Part shown: piece after piece, positions 15,916 to 26,436 of the stretch
Numbering within the stretch: position 1 is the first letter of the stretch
Layout: the number at the start of each line of letters is the position of its first letter
Origin: Ruegeria arenilitoris
GTDB taxonomy: Bacteria; Pseudomonadota; Alphaproteobacteria; Rhodobacterales; Rhodobacteraceae
NCBI RefSeq assembly: GCF_013035315.1
Contig: NZ_WQHP01000004.1
Location: 1-64,000, forward strand
Reading direction: 5' to 3'
DNA: 64,000 bases
Notes under the pieces: generated by a model
Databases searched by the model: none
What the model was told of the DNA's origin: nothing
The model's input: the letters and a program-made list of their open reading frames with translations, nothing else
Translations under genes and position numbers: made by a program

Positions 15916-16383
15916 TCAGCTGTCGTCAGAGTCCGCATTGCCACGTTTCTTGTGGCGCTTGCCCATTCTGTCTTTGGCATCGGCAAATTCCTGTTCCGAA
16001 ATCGCACCGTCGTCATTTGCGTCGATACGGTCAAACATCTTGTCAGCCCGACGCGGCTTGGGCAACTCATCCTCGCTCAGAAAACCATCCTGGTTGGCGT
16101 CGTGGCGTTCAAACATCTTCGTGACGCGGTCGTTGGCCCTCTTTTGGCCCGCTGCCTGCATCTCTTCGACACTCAACTGACCGTCGCCGTCGGTGTCAGC
16201 ATTGGTGAAACGCTGATTCCGATGAGCCTGCATTTCTTCCTTCGTCACCTGCCCATCGCCATTGGCGTCGAGCTGTTCAAAGGTCACAGATTCGCGATCT
16301 TTACCGCCTGCGGCCAAAACGGAAGTGCCGGTGATTGCCATGGCTGACACCACGATTGCCGGAATGAACTTGGCGCTTTTCAT
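15916..16383 (-). CDS. Secreted EF-hand calcium-binding protein
   Basis: The protein has 155 residues with a signal peptide ending near TSVLA (residue 24). Four canonical 12-residue EF-hand loops follow: DANGDGQVTKEE (39-50), DTDGDGQLSVEE (63-74), DANQDGFLSEDE (95-106) and DANDDGAISEQE (121-132), each with acidic residues at 1, 3 or 5 and 12. It should bind four Ca ions in the periplasm. It is the first gene of the ECF sigma operon, with AAGGGAA before the ATG. That placement suggests a Ca- or metal-linked envelope response, which is inference. Confidence 0.88.
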   Translation of the reverse strand: MKSAKFIPAIVVSAMAITGTSVLAAGGKDRESVTFEQLDANGDGQVTKEEMQAHRNQRFTNADTDGDGQLSVEEMQAAGQKRANDRVTKMFERHDANQDGFLSEDELPKPRRADKMFDRIDANDDGAISEQEFADAKDRMGKRHKKRGNADSDDS

Positions 16384-16573
16384 AACGTTTTCCCTTGTTT
16401 TCGCGGCACCATTGCCGCTGCTTACATAGGTTCAAACGCTGCCGGGATCGTTTTCCGTCGCTAAAGTTCGAATCTTTTTCGAAACCGCCCGGCGATGCAA
16501 AGCGACGCACCCCCCTTTCCCCAAGCTTCAAACACGCGCTATATCGTCTGCATTGAAACGCGCGAGTATCAAG

Positions 16574-16972
16574 ATGACAGATCAGACGATCGAAACCACC
16601 AACGTGGATGAGCGCCCGACAAAGGCTGCAATGATCAAAGGGTTCTGCGGTCGCTGCCCAAATTGTGGCGAGGGCAAGCTGTTACACAGCTATCTCAAAG
16701 TGAACGACGAATGCTCGAATTGCGGGCAAGAACTGTTCCACCATCGTGCGGATGACGGCCCTGCCTATCTGACGATCCTGCTGGTCGGTCACTTGCTGGC
16801 ACCCGCCTTGCATGTCTCTTACGTCCATTGGCGGCCCGAGCCGCTGACGATGTTCCTGATCTTCGCGATCGGCTGTACCGCTCTATCGCTGTTCTTGTTG
16901 CCCCGATTGAAAGGCGCTGTTGTCGCCTATCAGTGGGCGCGCCGCATGCACGGCTTTGGCCAGCCCAAGTGA
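16574..16972 (+). CDS. DUF983 membrane protein with zinc-ribbon
   Basis: This 132-residue protein of unknown function begins with CGRCPNCGEGKL and, 20 residues later, CSNCGQEL, a four-Cys zinc ribbon. Then come DDGPAYLTILLVGH and a second hydrophobic segment, MFLIFAIGCTALSLFLL, giving two membrane helices. This is the DUF983 pattern. A TTG at 16553 extends the frame, but ATG 16574 gives the usual N-terminus. It is 25 bases upstream of the NUDIX gene, so the two may share a transcript. Confidence 0.85.
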   Translation: MTDQTIETTNVDERPTKAAMIKGFCGRCPNCGEGKLLHSYLKVNDECSNCGQELFHHRADDGPAYLTILLVGHLLAPALHVSYVHWRPEPLTMFLIFAIGCTALSLFLLPRLKGAVVAYQWARRMHGFGQPK

Positions 16973-16997
16973 TCCGGAAACGCGGGTCGCGCAACGG

Positions 16998-17699
16998 ATG
17001 ACGGTCGACAAAACAGCCATACGCAACGCTGCAACGGTCATCGTATTGCGGGACCGTCTGACCAATCCTTCAATCCTGATGGGACAACGCGGCGCAAAGG
17101 CCGCGTTCATGCCGAATAAATTCGTCTTCCCGGGCGGTGCCGTCGACGCATCCGACGCAGATGTCACGCTGGCCACGGATCTCCCCGCCATTTGCCGCGA
17201 ACGTCTGGCCGAGCGATCCGAGGCCGGTTTGCAAGACGCCCTGGCTGCAGCCGCAATTCGTGAGCTTTGGGAAGAAACCGGATTGATCCTGGGCCAGCCC
17301 GACCACTGGGCAGACCCGGTGAGTGAGGATTGGGCGGGATTTGCGCAGATGGGATACCGCCCGTCAGCGCAAGCACTTCAGTTCGTCTTTCGGGCCGTAA
17401 CCCCACCCGGGCGACCCCGTCGGTTCGATGCAAGGTTCTTCCTGGTGGACGCGAGCGCAATCCAAGGTGATCTGGACGATTTCAGCCACGCCTCAGACGA
17501 GCTATCGCATCTGCAATGGGTTCCGCTGGAACGGGCGCGCGAGTTTGACCTGCCGTTCATTACCGAAGTCGTCCTGGCCGAGATTGCGGCGCGGGCCACA
17601 GACCCCAAGCCACCAGAAACCGTCCCGTTCTTTTTGAACAACGAGGAAGAAAACCTATTCCTCAAGCTGCGCGGTTATTCAATGCCCGACGCGGACTGA
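16998..17699 (+). CDS. NUDIX hydrolase, NUDT7/8/19-like
   Basis: The protein has 233 residues. It opens with AATVIVLRDR and KFVFPGGAVD, then has an insert of about 45 residues before IRELWEETGLIL, the core of the Nudix box that binds Mg and diphosphate. The long gap between the FPGG strand and the RELxEE helix is typical of the NUDT19-type branch, whose members act on CoA or its esters. The substrate here is unproven. The start is ATG 16998, since the frame upstream runs into the DUF983 gene. Confidence 0.85.
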   Translation: MTVDKTAIRNAATVIVLRDRLTNPSILMGQRGAKAAFMPNKFVFPGGAVDASDADVTLATDLPAICRERLAERSEAGLQDALAAAAIRELWEETGLILGQPDHWADPVSEDWAGFAQMGYRPSAQALQFVFRAVTPPGRPRRFDARFFLVDASAIQGDLDDFSHASDELSHLQWVPLERAREFDLPFITEVVLAEIAARATDPKPPETVPFFLNNEEENLFLKLRGYSMPDAD

Positions 17700-17716
17700 G
17701 GGCGCGGGGCCCTCAG
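17696..17716. terminator. Hairpin between convergent NUDIX and rnj genes
   Basis: CTGAGGG, a 7-base loop and CCCTCAG form a perfect 7-bp stem covering the NUDIX stop codon and ending 6 bases before the rnj stop. There is no clear T tract on either side, so it may only slow polymerase or protect ends. Confidence 0.45.
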
Positions 17717-17722
17717 CCGGTC

Positions 17723-19390
17723 TTACTTCATACGGCTGATCACCGTGGTGACTTCGGGCTTTTTGCCAATTTCTGTTCTGGCCGTTTGGCGCACGATCCG
17801 GCGCATGGCCTCTTCCAGCTTGTCATCGTCGCGCAAGGTCTTGGCATCGGCACGCATAAGGAACTGGTTCAGGTCTTCTTCCAAAACCTCAACCAGTGAG
17901 GCGCGAGATGATCCGAGCTCGGGCAAACCCATCGTGTCGCACCACGGCTCGCCCAGTGGCTCGTCTTCTTCGTCCAGAATGACGGTCACAGTGACATGCC
18001 CGTTCAGCGCCATGCGAATGCGGTCACGAACGACACCGTCCAGCGCGCCGATCTTGACTGTTCCGTCCAGATAAGTCCGCCCGGTTTCGACATAGTCTAC
18101 GACATGCGGTGCATTGCCGGTCAGATCCACCATCGTACCGTTCACCGCCAGAATACCCGTGCGGCCATTAGCTTCGGCCAGTTTGGCGTGTTCCCGCAAA
18201 TGGCGGTGCTCGCCATGCATCGGGATGACCATCTGAGGATCGATCAGCGCATGTACCTTCTCAAGGTCGGGACGGTTGGCGTGGCCCGAAACGTGATACA
18301 GGCCCGAGCTGTCATCCACCACGTCCACGCCCTTTTCACTGAGCTGGTTCATGATAAAGATCACGCCCCTCTCATTGCCGGGAATGGTCTTGGATGAGAA
18401 CAGGAACAGGTCGCCCTCTTTCAATTCGATCCCACGATACTTGCCTCGCGCAAGCTGAGCGCTGGCGGCGCGGCGTTCCCCCTGACTGCCGGTCACGATC
18501 AGCATCAGGTTCTGACGCGGCAGATCCACCGCCTCTTCGGCGCTGATCACTTTGGGAAAACTCGACAGGATGCCGGTTTCGGTTGCGGCTTCGATCATTC
18601 GACGCATCGCCCGACCCAGCAGCACAACCGAGCGCCCTGCCCGTTCGCCCGCCTCGGCCAGCGTTTTGACCCGCGCGACGTTCGACGCAAAGGTAGTCGC
18701 CACGACCATACCATTGGCCTCTTCGACCAGCTTGGTGATCTCGGGGCCAACTTCGGATTCCGAGCGCCCCGCATGCGGAGAAAACACATTCGTACTGTCA
18801 CACACCAACGCTTTGACGCCGGGCTTGGCAACCTCGGCCCACAGGTCGGGATCAAACGGCTCACCTACGACCGGGTTAGTATCCAGCTTAAAGTCGCCAG
18901 AGTGCACGATCCGCCCTTCCGGCGTGTCGATGACAAGGGCTGCGCTTTCCGGGATCGAATGCGAAACCGGTAGGAAGCCTATTGTGAACGGACCGGCGGA
19001 AACCTGTTCCGGCCAAGCGGAAACGGTGCGAACCGCATCCTCGGGGTGGCCATGTTCCTCCATCTTGCGGCGCGCGATATTGGCGGTGAAGGCGCGGGCA
19101 TAAACGGGCGCACCCAGCGCCTCGTAACAATGTGCCACGGCGCCGACGTGATCCTCGTGCGCATGGGTGATGAACACGGCCTCTAACTGGTCAGCACGTT
19201 CTTTTAGCCACGTGATATCCGCATAGATCAGGTCCACACCTGGGGTCGTGTCCATATCCGGGAAAGTTACGCCCAAATCCACCAGGATCAGCCTTTCCTG
19301 TCCGGGCTTGCCATAGCCGTAGACATAGGCGTTCATGCCAATTTCACCGGCCCCGCCCAATGGCAGGTAAATCAGTCGTTCACTGCTCAT
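17723..19390 (-). CDS. rnj: Ribonuclease J
   Basis: This is a 5'-3' exo- and endoribonuclease for RNA turnover, 555 residues as expected. It has the beta-lactamase zinc motif THAHEDHVGAVAH near residue 80, the RNase J/beta-CASP segment with SGDFKLD, LMIVTGSQGE, and the His of HVSGHANR and MHGEHRHL. A C-terminal dimerisation domain follows. It is the last gene of the unit starting at nuoA and overlaps coaX by 4 bases. Alphaproteobacteria use RNase J together with RNase E. Confidence 0.94.
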   Translation of the reverse strand: MSSERLIYLPLGGAGEIGMNAYVYGYGKPGQERLILVDLGVTFPDMDTTPGVDLIYADITWLKERADQLEAVFITHAHEDHVGAVAHCYEALGAPVYARAFTANIARRKMEEHGHPEDAVRTVSAWPEQVSAGPFTIGFLPVSHSIPESAALVIDTPEGRIVHSGDFKLDTNPVVGEPFDPDLWAEVAKPGVKALVCDSTNVFSPHAGRSESEVGPEITKLVEEANGMVVATTFASNVARVKTLAEAGERAGRSVVLLGRAMRRMIEAATETGILSSFPKVISAEEAVDLPRQNLMLIVTGSQGERRAASAQLARGKYRGIELKEGDLFLFSSKTIPGNERGVIFIMNQLSEKGVDVVDDSSGLYHVSGHANRPDLEKVHALIDPQMVIPMHGEHRHLREHAKLAEANGRTGILAVNGTMVDLTGNAPHVVDYVETGRTYLDGTVKIGALDGVVRDRIRMALNGHVTVTVILDEEDEPLGEPWCDTMGLPELGSSRASLVEVLEEDLNQFLMRADAKTLRDDDKLEEAMRRIVRQTARTEIGKKPEVTTVISRMK

Positions 19391-20166
19391 TTCGAGCCAT
19401 TATCCTTGTTATAGCGATGAATCACGGTCAGGCCGTGCATCGTCAGATCATCTTCGATTGCGTCGAAACCCACGTCGGCCTGATCGAACAAAGGTGCCAA
19501 CCCTCCGGTTCCAACGACTTTCATCGGCATTCCGTATTCGGTCTTGATCCGGGAAATCAGCCCCTCGATCAATCCGGAATAGCCCCAATACACGCCCGAT
19601 TGGATACAGCCAACCGTATTCGTACCAATCACTTTTTCCGGGCGTGTGATATCAATATGCGGCAATGCAGCCGCCCCCTGGTGCAACGCCTCAAGGCTGA
19701 GGTTCACGCCCGGAGCGATGATGCCGCCGACATAGGCCCCATCCGCCGCGACCACGTCAAAGTTTGTTGCCGTGCCAAAATCGACCACAACGACGTTGCC
19801 ACCGTGGCGGTCAAATGCCGCGGCCGCGTTTGCCAGTCGGTCAGGGCCCGGCACCGTACCCTCATCCACACGGGGATTCATCGGCAGCAGACATTCGGGC
19901 TTGCCCACAACAAGCGGACGACAACCAAAGAAGCGATCCGCAAAGACCCGCAGGTTGAACACCACGCGTGGCACGGTCGAGGCGATGATGACATCCGTGA
20001 TTTCGGCCTCAATCCCGTAGTGCTTCACCAGTGTCGAGTACCAGGTGAAATAGGCATCGGCCGTGCGCGCATGGTGGGTCGAGGTGCGCAGAGTGCACAA
20101 GAACGTCTCACCATCCCAAATCGAGAATACGGTGTTCGTGTTGCCGCAATCGATAGCCAGAAGCAT
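19387..20166 (-). CDS. coaX: Type III pantothenate kinase
   Basis: This is the first step of CoA synthesis, phosphorylating pantothenate. It has 259 residues and the ASKHA fold. The phosphate motif is LLAIDCGNTNTVFSIW at the N-terminus. The pantothenate-binding GPDRLANA and the acidic VVVDFGTATNFDVV follow, then GGIIAPGVNLS. It lies between birA (11 bases) and rnj (4-base overlap). No CoaA or CoaW is seen here, so this is probably the cell's pantothenate kinase. Confidence 0.94.
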   Translation of the reverse strand: MLLAIDCGNTNTVFSIWDGETFLCTLRTSTHHARTADAYFTWYSTLVKHYGIEAEITDVIIASTVPRVVFNLRVFADRFFGCRPLVVGKPECLLPMNPRVDEGTVPGPDRLANAAAAFDRHGGNVVVVDFGTATNFDVVAADGAYVGGIIAPGVNLSLEALHQGAAALPHIDITRPEKVIGTNTVGCIQSGVYWGYSGLIEGLISRIKTEYGMPMKVVGTGGLAPLFDQADVGFDAIEDDLTMHGLTVIHRYNKDNGSK

Positions 20167-20177
20167 CCGGGCCCCTT

Positions 20178-20927
20178 TCAGAAAAACACATCCGCCGCCG
20201 GAATGCTGACCCGGCCTTTGGCGGTGTTTAGGACAAGGTTGCCCCCTGCGTCCACTGTTTCGAAGGTCCCAACCGTTTCCGACGCTGCGGTCCGGGCGGT
20301 GATGACCTCACCCAATCGCGCCGCGCGGGCCAACCAGGCGGTTCGGATCGGTTCAAACCCGTAGGTGACGAACTGAGTCTCATATCGGGCGTAGGCTACG
20401 GCCAGTTCGGTCAGGAAGTCCTCGGGCGTGACATGGGCTCCTGTTTCGGAGAGAAGCGAGACGGGGCGAACCGCGCAAGCCTCGACCGCATCTGCGCCGG
20501 GTGCCTCAGACAGGTTCACGCCGATCCCTATGGACAGGTGTGAAACACCGCGTCCTTGCCCTGTGCTTTCCAGCAGAATCCCAGCCAGTTTACCCCCATT
20601 CAGCAACACATCGTTGGGCCACTTTAATGACAACCCCGCCGCCCTGCCCGTTACTGCAACACAGGCGTCGAACAAAGCCAGAGCGGCGACAAAGCTGCGC
20701 AGCGCTGCCTGTTCCGGGTTCCCTTGCGGTCGCAGCAACAGAGTGGCTGCCAGATTGCCTTTCGGGTTTGCCCACGCACGCCCCCGGCGTCCACGCGCGG
20801 CGGTCTGGTGATGAGCCATGATCCACACTGGGCCCGGCGTCGTCGGCGCGATGCGAGCAGCCTCGTTCAGAGTGCTGTCGACCTCTTGCAGAACATGCAG
20901 TCCGTATCCCTGCGGCCAGCCCATCAT
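20178..20927 (-). CDS. birA: Biotin-[acetyl-CoA-carboxylase] ligase
   Basis: The enzyme attaches biotin to carrier lysines through biotinyl-AMP. It has 249 residues and lacks the N-terminal helix-turn-helix of E. coli BirA, so it is a class I ligase and should not repress transcription. The biotin loop is ARGRRGRAW, followed by GNLAATLLL, SLKWPNDVLLNGGKLAGIL and a small C-terminal domain. A likely client is encoded in this window: the methylcrotonyl-CoA carboxylase alpha subunit at 41116. It follows nuoN by 54 bases. Confidence 0.93.
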   Translation of the reverse strand: MMGWPQGYGLHVLQEVDSTLNEAARIAPTTPGPVWIMAHHQTAARGRRGRAWANPKGNLAATLLLRPQGNPEQAALRSFVAALALFDACVAVTGRAAGLSLKWPNDVLLNGGKLAGILLESTGQGRGVSHLSIGIGVNLSEAPGADAVEACAVRPVSLLSETGAHVTPEDFLTELAVAYARYETQFVTYGFEPIRTAWLARAARLGEVITARTAASETVGTFETVDAGGNLVLNTAKGRVSIPAADVFF

Positions 20928-20981
20928 GTCAAAAAGGCCCGGCCGACTGACCGAGCCCCCTGTTTTTGCCCACTGTCCATA

Positions 20982-22424
20982 TCAATTGACAAGTGTTGCC
21001 GCCGCTGCAGCTGCTGCGCCTTCTACGCCAAACTGATAGAACACACCGACCAACATCAACGCAGCCGACCCCATGAGGGCGACCCAAAGAACCGGAGAGG
21101 GGCTTGTTTCGATGGGGTCTTCGTTCTCGGCGCCGAAATACATGTAGAACACGATCCGCAGGTAATAGAACGCACCAATCACCGAGGCGATGGCGGACAC
21201 GATCACCAAACCGGTCAGCCCAGCAGCGACACCCGCCTGCCAGACGCCAAACTTGGCAAAGAACCCGAGCATCGGCGGCACGCCCGCAAGGCTGAACATC
21301 AGGATCAGAACCGCCAGTGCCTTGCCCGGTTCCCGCTTGGAATACTGGCGCAGCGCGTCAATGTCTGTGACGGGCTTGCCGTCACGCTCCATCATCAGGA
21401 TGAAGGCAAAGGTGCCGATGTTCATCGTGACGTAGATCGCCAGATACATCAGCATTGCCTTGATGCCCAACTCGGTCCCGGCGGCCAGGCCGATCAGTGC
21501 ATAGCCCATATGCGCGATCGAAGAAAACGCCATCAGTCGTTTGATATCGCGCTGACCAATTGCCGCGACCGCGCCCAGCAGCATCGACAGGACCGAGAGC
21601 AAAACGATCACCTGCTGCCAGTCCTTTACAACACCGCCAAACGCATCGTGCATCAGACGCGCGAACAGGGCCATTGCCGCTACTTTCGGAGCGGTAGCAA
21701 AGAACGCGGTGATCGGGGTGGGCGAGCCCTCGTACACATCCGGCGTCCACATATGGAACGGCACAGCCGAAACTTTGAAAGCCAGACCCGAGATCAGGAA
21801 GACCAGACCGAACAGCAGGCCCACCGAGATTTCGCCGTCCTGCACGGTCGCGATGATGCCCGAGAACAGCGTTGTGCCGGTAAAGCCATAGACTAGTGAC
21901 GCGCCATACAGCAGCAGGCCCGAGCTGAGCGCGCCCAGAACAAAGTACTTGAGACCGGCCTCGGTCGATTTCGCACTGTCCCGACGCAGGGCGGCGACAA
22001 CATAGAGGGACAGCGACTGCAGCTCGAGCCCCATGTACAGCGACATCAGATCGCCCGCGCTGACCATCATCATCATGCCAACAGCGGCCAATGCCACCAG
22101 CAACGGATACTCAAAGCGCAGCAGGTCGCGGCGGGCCATGTAATCCTGGCTCATCACCAGAACCGCAGCCGCAGACAATAGGATCGCCACTTTCGAGAAG
22201 CGCGCGAACCCGTCGTCGATGAACATTCCATTGAACGCGACGTTGGTGCCATCACCGTTGGTGGCAATCCAGATCGCCAGCAGTGCCATCAAGCCTGCAG
22301 TCGTCCAGACCAGTACAGGTGCCAGCCCGTCTTTCGTTGTGTAGACAGCCCCCAGCAGCGCCGCCATCGCATATACGGCCAGAACGATTTCCGGCAGGAT
22401 TATTATCAGATCAGCCTGGATCAT
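20982..22424 (-). CDS. nuoN: NADH-quinone oxidoreductase subunit N
   Basis: This is an antiporter-like proton-pumping subunit in the membrane arm of complex I, 480 residues with about 14 helices. Recognisable parts are [35 protein letters not shown] with the family His, and [18 protein letters not shown]. It is the last nuo gene of the unit, starting 15 bases after nuoM, and birA follows. Confidence 0.96.
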   Translation of the reverse strand: MIQADLIIILPEIVLAVYAMAALLGAVYTTKDGLAPVLVWTTAGLMALLAIWIATNGDGTNVAFNGMFIDDGFARFSKVAILLSAAAVLVMSQDYMARRDLLRFEYPLLVALAAVGMMMMVSAGDLMSLYMGLELQSLSLYVVAALRRDSAKSTEAGLKYFVLGALSSGLLLYGASLVYGFTGTTLFSGIIATVQDGEISVGLLFGLVFLISGLAFKVSAVPFHMWTPDVYEGSPTPITAFFATAPKVAAMALFARLMHDAFGGVVKDWQQVIVLLSVLSMLLGAVAAIGQRDIKRLMAFSSIAHMGYALIGLAAGTELGIKAMLMYLAIYVTMNIGTFAFILMMERDGKPVTDIDALRQYSKREPGKALAVLILMFSLAGVPPMLGFFAKFGVWQAGVAAGLTGLVIVSAIASVIGAFYYLRIVFYMYFGAENEDPIETSPSPVLWVALMGSAALMLVGVFYQFGVEGAAAAAAATLVN

Positions 22425-22439
22425 GTCTCCAAAGCCTCC

Positions 22440-23984
22440 TTAATGCGAAGCGGCTGACTGGGTCGCGGCCTCGGCCGCGGCCAGAGCCGTGTCATAGTTC
22501 GAAATCAGCGCGGCAGTCGACTGACCGATTACATCGGTCACCAGCGACGGGTAGACACCCAGCAGGATGGTCATCACGATGAGCGGCGCAAAGATCAGCC
22601 GCTCACGTGAGCTCATGTCCGTCATCGCCTTCAGGCTTTCTTTGATCAGGTCACCGAAAACGACCCGTCGATACAGCCAAAGCGCATAACCAGCAGAGAA
22701 GATCACACCGGTTGCGGCCACAGCCGTCACCCATGTGTTGACCTGGAAGGCACCCATCAGGGTCAGGAACTCTCCGATGAACCCAGACGTACCCGGCAGG
22801 CCAACATTAGCCATAGTGAACAGCATGAAGACCAGCGCATAGGCGGGCATGCGGATCACCAGACCACCGTAGGCATCGATCTCGCGCGTGTGCATCCGGT
22901 CATAGATCACGCCAACACACAGGAAGAGGGCGGCAGAGATAAAGCCGTGGCTGATCATCTGGAAGATCGCGCCGTCAATGCCCTGCTGGTTCGCCGCGAA
23001 GATACCCATGGTCACAAAGCCCATATGCGCGACCGAGGAATAGGCGATCAGTTTTTTCATGTCCTCCTGCACCAGCGCGACCAGCGAGGTGTAGACCACG
23101 GCAATCGCCGACATCCATAGCACCACATCGGTCATCACTGCCGAGCCCACTGGGAACATCGGCAGGCTGAACCGCAGGAAGCCGTAGCCGCCCATCTTAA
23201 GCAGGATCGCGGCCAGCACGACTGAGCCCGCCGTCGGGGCCTGGACGTGCGCGTCCGGCAGCCATGTATGAACCGGCCACATCGGCATCTTCACCGCGAA
23301 AGAGGCAAAGAACGCCAGGAACATCAGCGTCTGCATACCGCCGACGACATAGACGCCCAGAACGCTAAACCCTTCGGAGGCGAAGTGATGGCTCATAAGC
23401 GCTTCGATATCTGTGGTGCCTGCATCGGCATACATCGCAACCATCGCCACCAGCATCAGCACCGAGCCGAGGAAAGTGTAGAGGAAGAATTTGAAGCTGG
23501 CGTAGATGCGATCCTTGCCGCCCCAGATGCCGATGATCAGGAACATCGGGATCAGGCCCGCCTCGAAGAACAGGTAAAACAGCACCAGATCCAGCGCCAT
23601 GAACACGCCCAGCATCAGCGTTTCCAACAGCAGGAAGGCGATCATGTATTCCTTGACGCGGTCCGTCACCTGCCAGCTGGCCAGTATGGTCAGCGGCATG
23701 ATGAAAGTGGTCAGCAGCACGAACAAAACGCTGATGCCGTCGACGCCCATCTTGTATTTCAGGCCAAGCAACCACTCACCCTCTTCCACCATCTGGAAGC
23801 CGGTGTTTGAAGGATCAAAGCCTGTATAGATGCCGATTGAAACCAGGAAAGTCACAGTCGTCGCCACAAGCGCGACCCATTTTGCATTGCGTTGCGCAGC
23901 GGCGTCCTCACCATGAAGGAACAGCGCCAGAATGCCGGCCGCGACTGCGGGGATGAAGGTGACGATGGAGAGGATATTATCCAT
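22440..23984 (-). CDS. nuoM: NADH-quinone oxidoreductase subunit M
   Basis: This is the second antiporter-like subunit, 514 residues. The motifs are [19 protein letters not shown] and [15 protein letters not shown], with the charged residues used in proton transfer. It opens [19 protein letters not shown]. The start codon overlaps the nuoL stop by 1 base, fitting coupled translation. Confidence 0.97.
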   Translation of the reverse strand: MDNILSIVTFIPAVAAGILALFLHGEDAAAQRNAKWVALVATTVTFLVSIGIYTGFDPSNTGFQMVEEGEWLLGLKYKMGVDGISVLFVLLTTFIMPLTILASWQVTDRVKEYMIAFLLLETLMLGVFMALDLVLFYLFFEAGLIPMFLIIGIWGGKDRIYASFKFFLYTFLGSVLMLVAMVAMYADAGTTDIEALMSHHFASEGFSVLGVYVVGGMQTLMFLAFFASFAVKMPMWPVHTWLPDAHVQAPTAGSVVLAAILLKMGGYGFLRFSLPMFPVGSAVMTDVVLWMSAIAVVYTSLVALVQEDMKKLIAYSSVAHMGFVTMGIFAANQQGIDGAIFQMISHGFISAALFLCVGVIYDRMHTREIDAYGGLVIRMPAYALVFMLFTMANVGLPGTSGFIGEFLTLMGAFQVNTWVTAVAATGVIFSAGYALWLYRRVVFGDLIKESLKAMTDMSSRERLIFAPLIVMTILLGVYPSLVTDVIGQSTAALISNYDTALAAAEAATQSAASH

Positions 23985-26119
23985 TATTGTGCGCCTCCGC
24001 CGATCGACATCCAGGTGACAAGGGCAGCGATGCCCAGAACCATCCAGAAGGCGTAAGTAAAGATGTAACCGGTCTGCGCCTTGCCTGCGAGGCGGGTGAA
24101 GAAGGGCACGACGCCCATTGCAATGCCATTCAGGAAACCGTCAATCGTGTTTCCGTCACCGCGTTTCCACAGCAAGCGACCGAGCGCCAGAGTGGGTTTC
24201 ACGAAGATCACGTCGTAAATCTCGTCGAAGTACCACTTGTTCTTGAGGAACAGGTACAGCGGGCGCTGGTTTTCGGCCAACCGCGCAGGCAGCGAGGTAT
24301 TCACGATGTAGAACCAATAGGCGACGACAAAACCCAGCACCATGGCCACGAAGGGCGAGAACTTGACCCATTTCGGAACCGCGTGGGCATCGTCAAGAAC
24401 CGTGTTGTCTGGAGCGATGTACAGCGCCCCCTCCCCCGGTTCGCCAACAAAGCTGTAGTGGTGCTTGCCACCAAGCTTGTCATCGCTCGCATGCGCCTCG
24501 TCCCCGTGGGGCTCGTCGGCATGTGCCGCATCGCCTTGATCTTTCGCCTCGCCATGCTCGGACGCTTCGGCAACAGGAATGCCGTAGAATTTGCCGACCT
24601 GATCGACGTGGCCGAAGAAGTTGTTGAACCAGATCATACCGGCAAACACCGCGCCCAGCGACAGGACGCCCAGCGGCACCAACATGACCATCGGGCTTTC
24701 ATGCGCATGGTCATGTGTGTGTTTGTCCCCGCGGGGTGTTCCGTAAAACGTCAGGAAAATCAGACGCCAGCTGTAGAACGAGGTGAAAACCGCAGCGATT
24801 ACCAGCATCCAGAACCCGTAGGACGCCCCGGCCGCGTAAGAGCTTTCGATGATCGCGTCTTTCGACAGGAACCCGGCAAAACCGATGGGCGTTCCGAACA
24901 GCGTCACGATAAAGCTGGGGATACCAACACCGGTAATGGCCAGTGTTCCGATCATCATCGCCCAGAACGTATAAGGGATCTTTTTGCGCAGACCGCCGTA
25001 TTCGGTCATCTCCTGCTCGTGATGCATTGCGTGGATCACGGAGCCCGCACCAAGGAACAGCAGGGCCTTGAAGAAGGCGTGTGTGAACAGGTGGAACATG
25101 GCCGCCGAGTACATGCCAACACCCGCAGCGACGAACATGTAGCCCAGCTGCGAACAGGTCGAATACGCGATGACGCGTTTGATATCCGTCTGTACCAGAC
25201 CCACAGTCGCAGCGAAGAAGGCTGTCGTCGCCCCCAGAGCCGTGACGAAACCGGTCGCGCCTGGCGCGAACTCCATCAGCGGCGACATGCGGCAAACCAG
25301 GAAGACACCGGCGGTCACCATGGTTGCGGCGTGGATCAGCGCCGACACAGGTGTCGGGCCTTCCATCGCGTCCGGCAGCCAGGTGTGCAGGATCAATTGC
25401 GCCGACTTGCCCATCGCGCCGATGAACAGCAGGACACAGATCACCTCAACCGCGTTCCATTCCCCCCAGAGGAAAGACAGTTGCATCTGCGACAGGTCCG
25501 AAGCCGACGCGAAGATGTCCGAAAAGTTGATGCTGTCGGTCAGGAAGAAGATCGCGAAAATACCCAGTGCAAAGCCGAAATCGCCAACCCGGTTCACTAC
25601 AAAGGCCTTGATCGCGGCAGCATTGGCCGAAGGTTTACGATAGTAGAACCCGATCAACAGGTACGAGGCGACGCCCACGCCCTCCCAGCCGAAGAACATT
25701 TGAACCAGATTGTCCGCTGTCACCAGCATCAGCATGGCGAAGGTAAAGAAGGACAGATAGGCGAAGAAACGCGGCTTATAGCTCTCGCCCTCGCGCCATT
25801 GCGGGTCGTGATCCATGTAGCCGAAGGAGTAGAGGTGCACGAGCGCCGAGACCGTCGTGACCACAATCAGCATAATCGCGGTCAGACGGTCCAAGCGGAT
25901 GGCCCAGCTGGTCGACAACGAGCCACTTTCAATCCAGCGCAGGATTTCGATCTGTTGGGTCTGACCGTCGAAGGTAAAGAACACGATCCAGGACAAAAGG
26001 CAGGCCAGAAACAGCAGGCCCGTGGCGGTCCACATGGCGGCCTTTTCGCCAATGAACTTCCAACAGAACCCGCAAATCAGAGCACCCACAAGCGGGGCAA
26101 AGAGGATGGTGGTTTCCAT
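23984..26119 (-). CDS. nuoL: NADH-quinone oxidoreductase subunit L
   Basis: This is the distal antiporter-like subunit, 711 residues, including the long lateral helix at the C-terminus. Core motifs are [20 protein letters not shown] and [19 protein letters not shown]. Unusual is a His/Asp/Glu-rich stretch: [11 protein letters not shown] near residue 463, and a region around 520-556 with [19 protein letters not shown] and GGKHHYS. This sits in a hydrophilic loop between late helices and could bind metal, or be a neutral insert. Confidence 0.97.
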   Translation of the reverse strand: METTILFAPLVGALICGFCWKFIGEKAAMWTATGLLFLACLLSWIVFFTFDGQTQQIEILRWIESGSLSTSWAIRLDRLTAIMLIVVTTVSALVHLYSFGYMDHDPQWREGESYKPRFFAYLSFFTFAMLMLVTADNLVQMFFGWEGVGVASYLLIGFYYRKPSANAAAIKAFVVNRVGDFGFALGIFAIFFLTDSINFSDIFASASDLSQMQLSFLWGEWNAVEVICVLLFIGAMGKSAQLILHTWLPDAMEGPTPVSALIHAATMVTAGVFLVCRMSPLMEFAPGATGFVTALGATTAFFAATVGLVQTDIKRVIAYSTCSQLGYMFVAAGVGMYSAAMFHLFTHAFFKALLFLGAGSVIHAMHHEQEMTEYGGLRKKIPYTFWAMMIGTLAITGVGIPSFIVTLFGTPIGFAGFLSKDAIIESSYAAGASYGFWMLVIAAVFTSFYSWRLIFLTFYGTPRGDKHTHDHAHESPMVMLVPLGVLSLGAVFAGMIWFNNFFGHVDQVGKFYGIPVAEASEHGEAKDQGDAAHADEPHGDEAHASDDKLGGKHHYSFVGEPGEGALYIAPDNTVLDDAHAVPKWVKFSPFVAMVLGFVVAYWFYIVNTSLPARLAENQRPLYLFLKNKWYFDEIYDVIFVKPTLALGRLLWKRGDGNTIDGFLNGIAMGVVPFFTRLAGKAQTGYIFTYAFWMVLGIAALVTWMSIGGGAQ

Positions 26120-26126
26120 AGTGCTC

Positions 26127-26432
26127 TTAGCCCTTCATCATATTGACGTCTTCAACCGCGATGGTGCCGCGGTTGCGGAAGAAGCAGACCAGAATGGCCA
26201 GACCAATCGCCGCCTCAGCGGCCGCCACGGTCAGTACGAACAGCGTAAACACCTGCCCGACCAGATCGCCCAGGAAGCTTGAAAACGCCACAAGGTTGAT
26301 ATTCACCGCCAACAGCATCAGTTCGATGCTCATCAGCAGGATGATGACGTTCTTGCGGTTCAGGAAGAGACCGAAGATGCCGATGACGAACAGCGTCGCC
26401 GCGACCGTAAGATAGTGTTCAAGTCCGATCAT
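26127..26432 (-). CDS. nuoK: NADH-quinone oxidoreductase subunit K
   Basis: This subunit has 101 residues and three membrane helices. [24 protein letters not shown] carries the Glu of helix 2, and [17 protein letters not shown] the Glu of helix 3, both in the central proton channel. It is 4 bases after nuoJ and 7 before nuoL. Confidence 0.96.
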   Translation of the reverse strand: MIGLEHYLTVAATLFVIGIFGLFLNRKNVIILLMSIELMLLAVNINLVAFSSFLGDLVGQVFTLFVLTVAAAEAAIGLAILVCFFRNRGTIAVEDVNMMKG

Positions 26433-26436
26433 CGTC

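Noticed and set aside
23987-26146. 719-codon open frame on the + strand opposite nuoL
   Set aside because: It is exactly antisense to a clear NuoL gene, with a His/Arg/Gln-rich composition produced by the reverse strand of a GC-rich gene.
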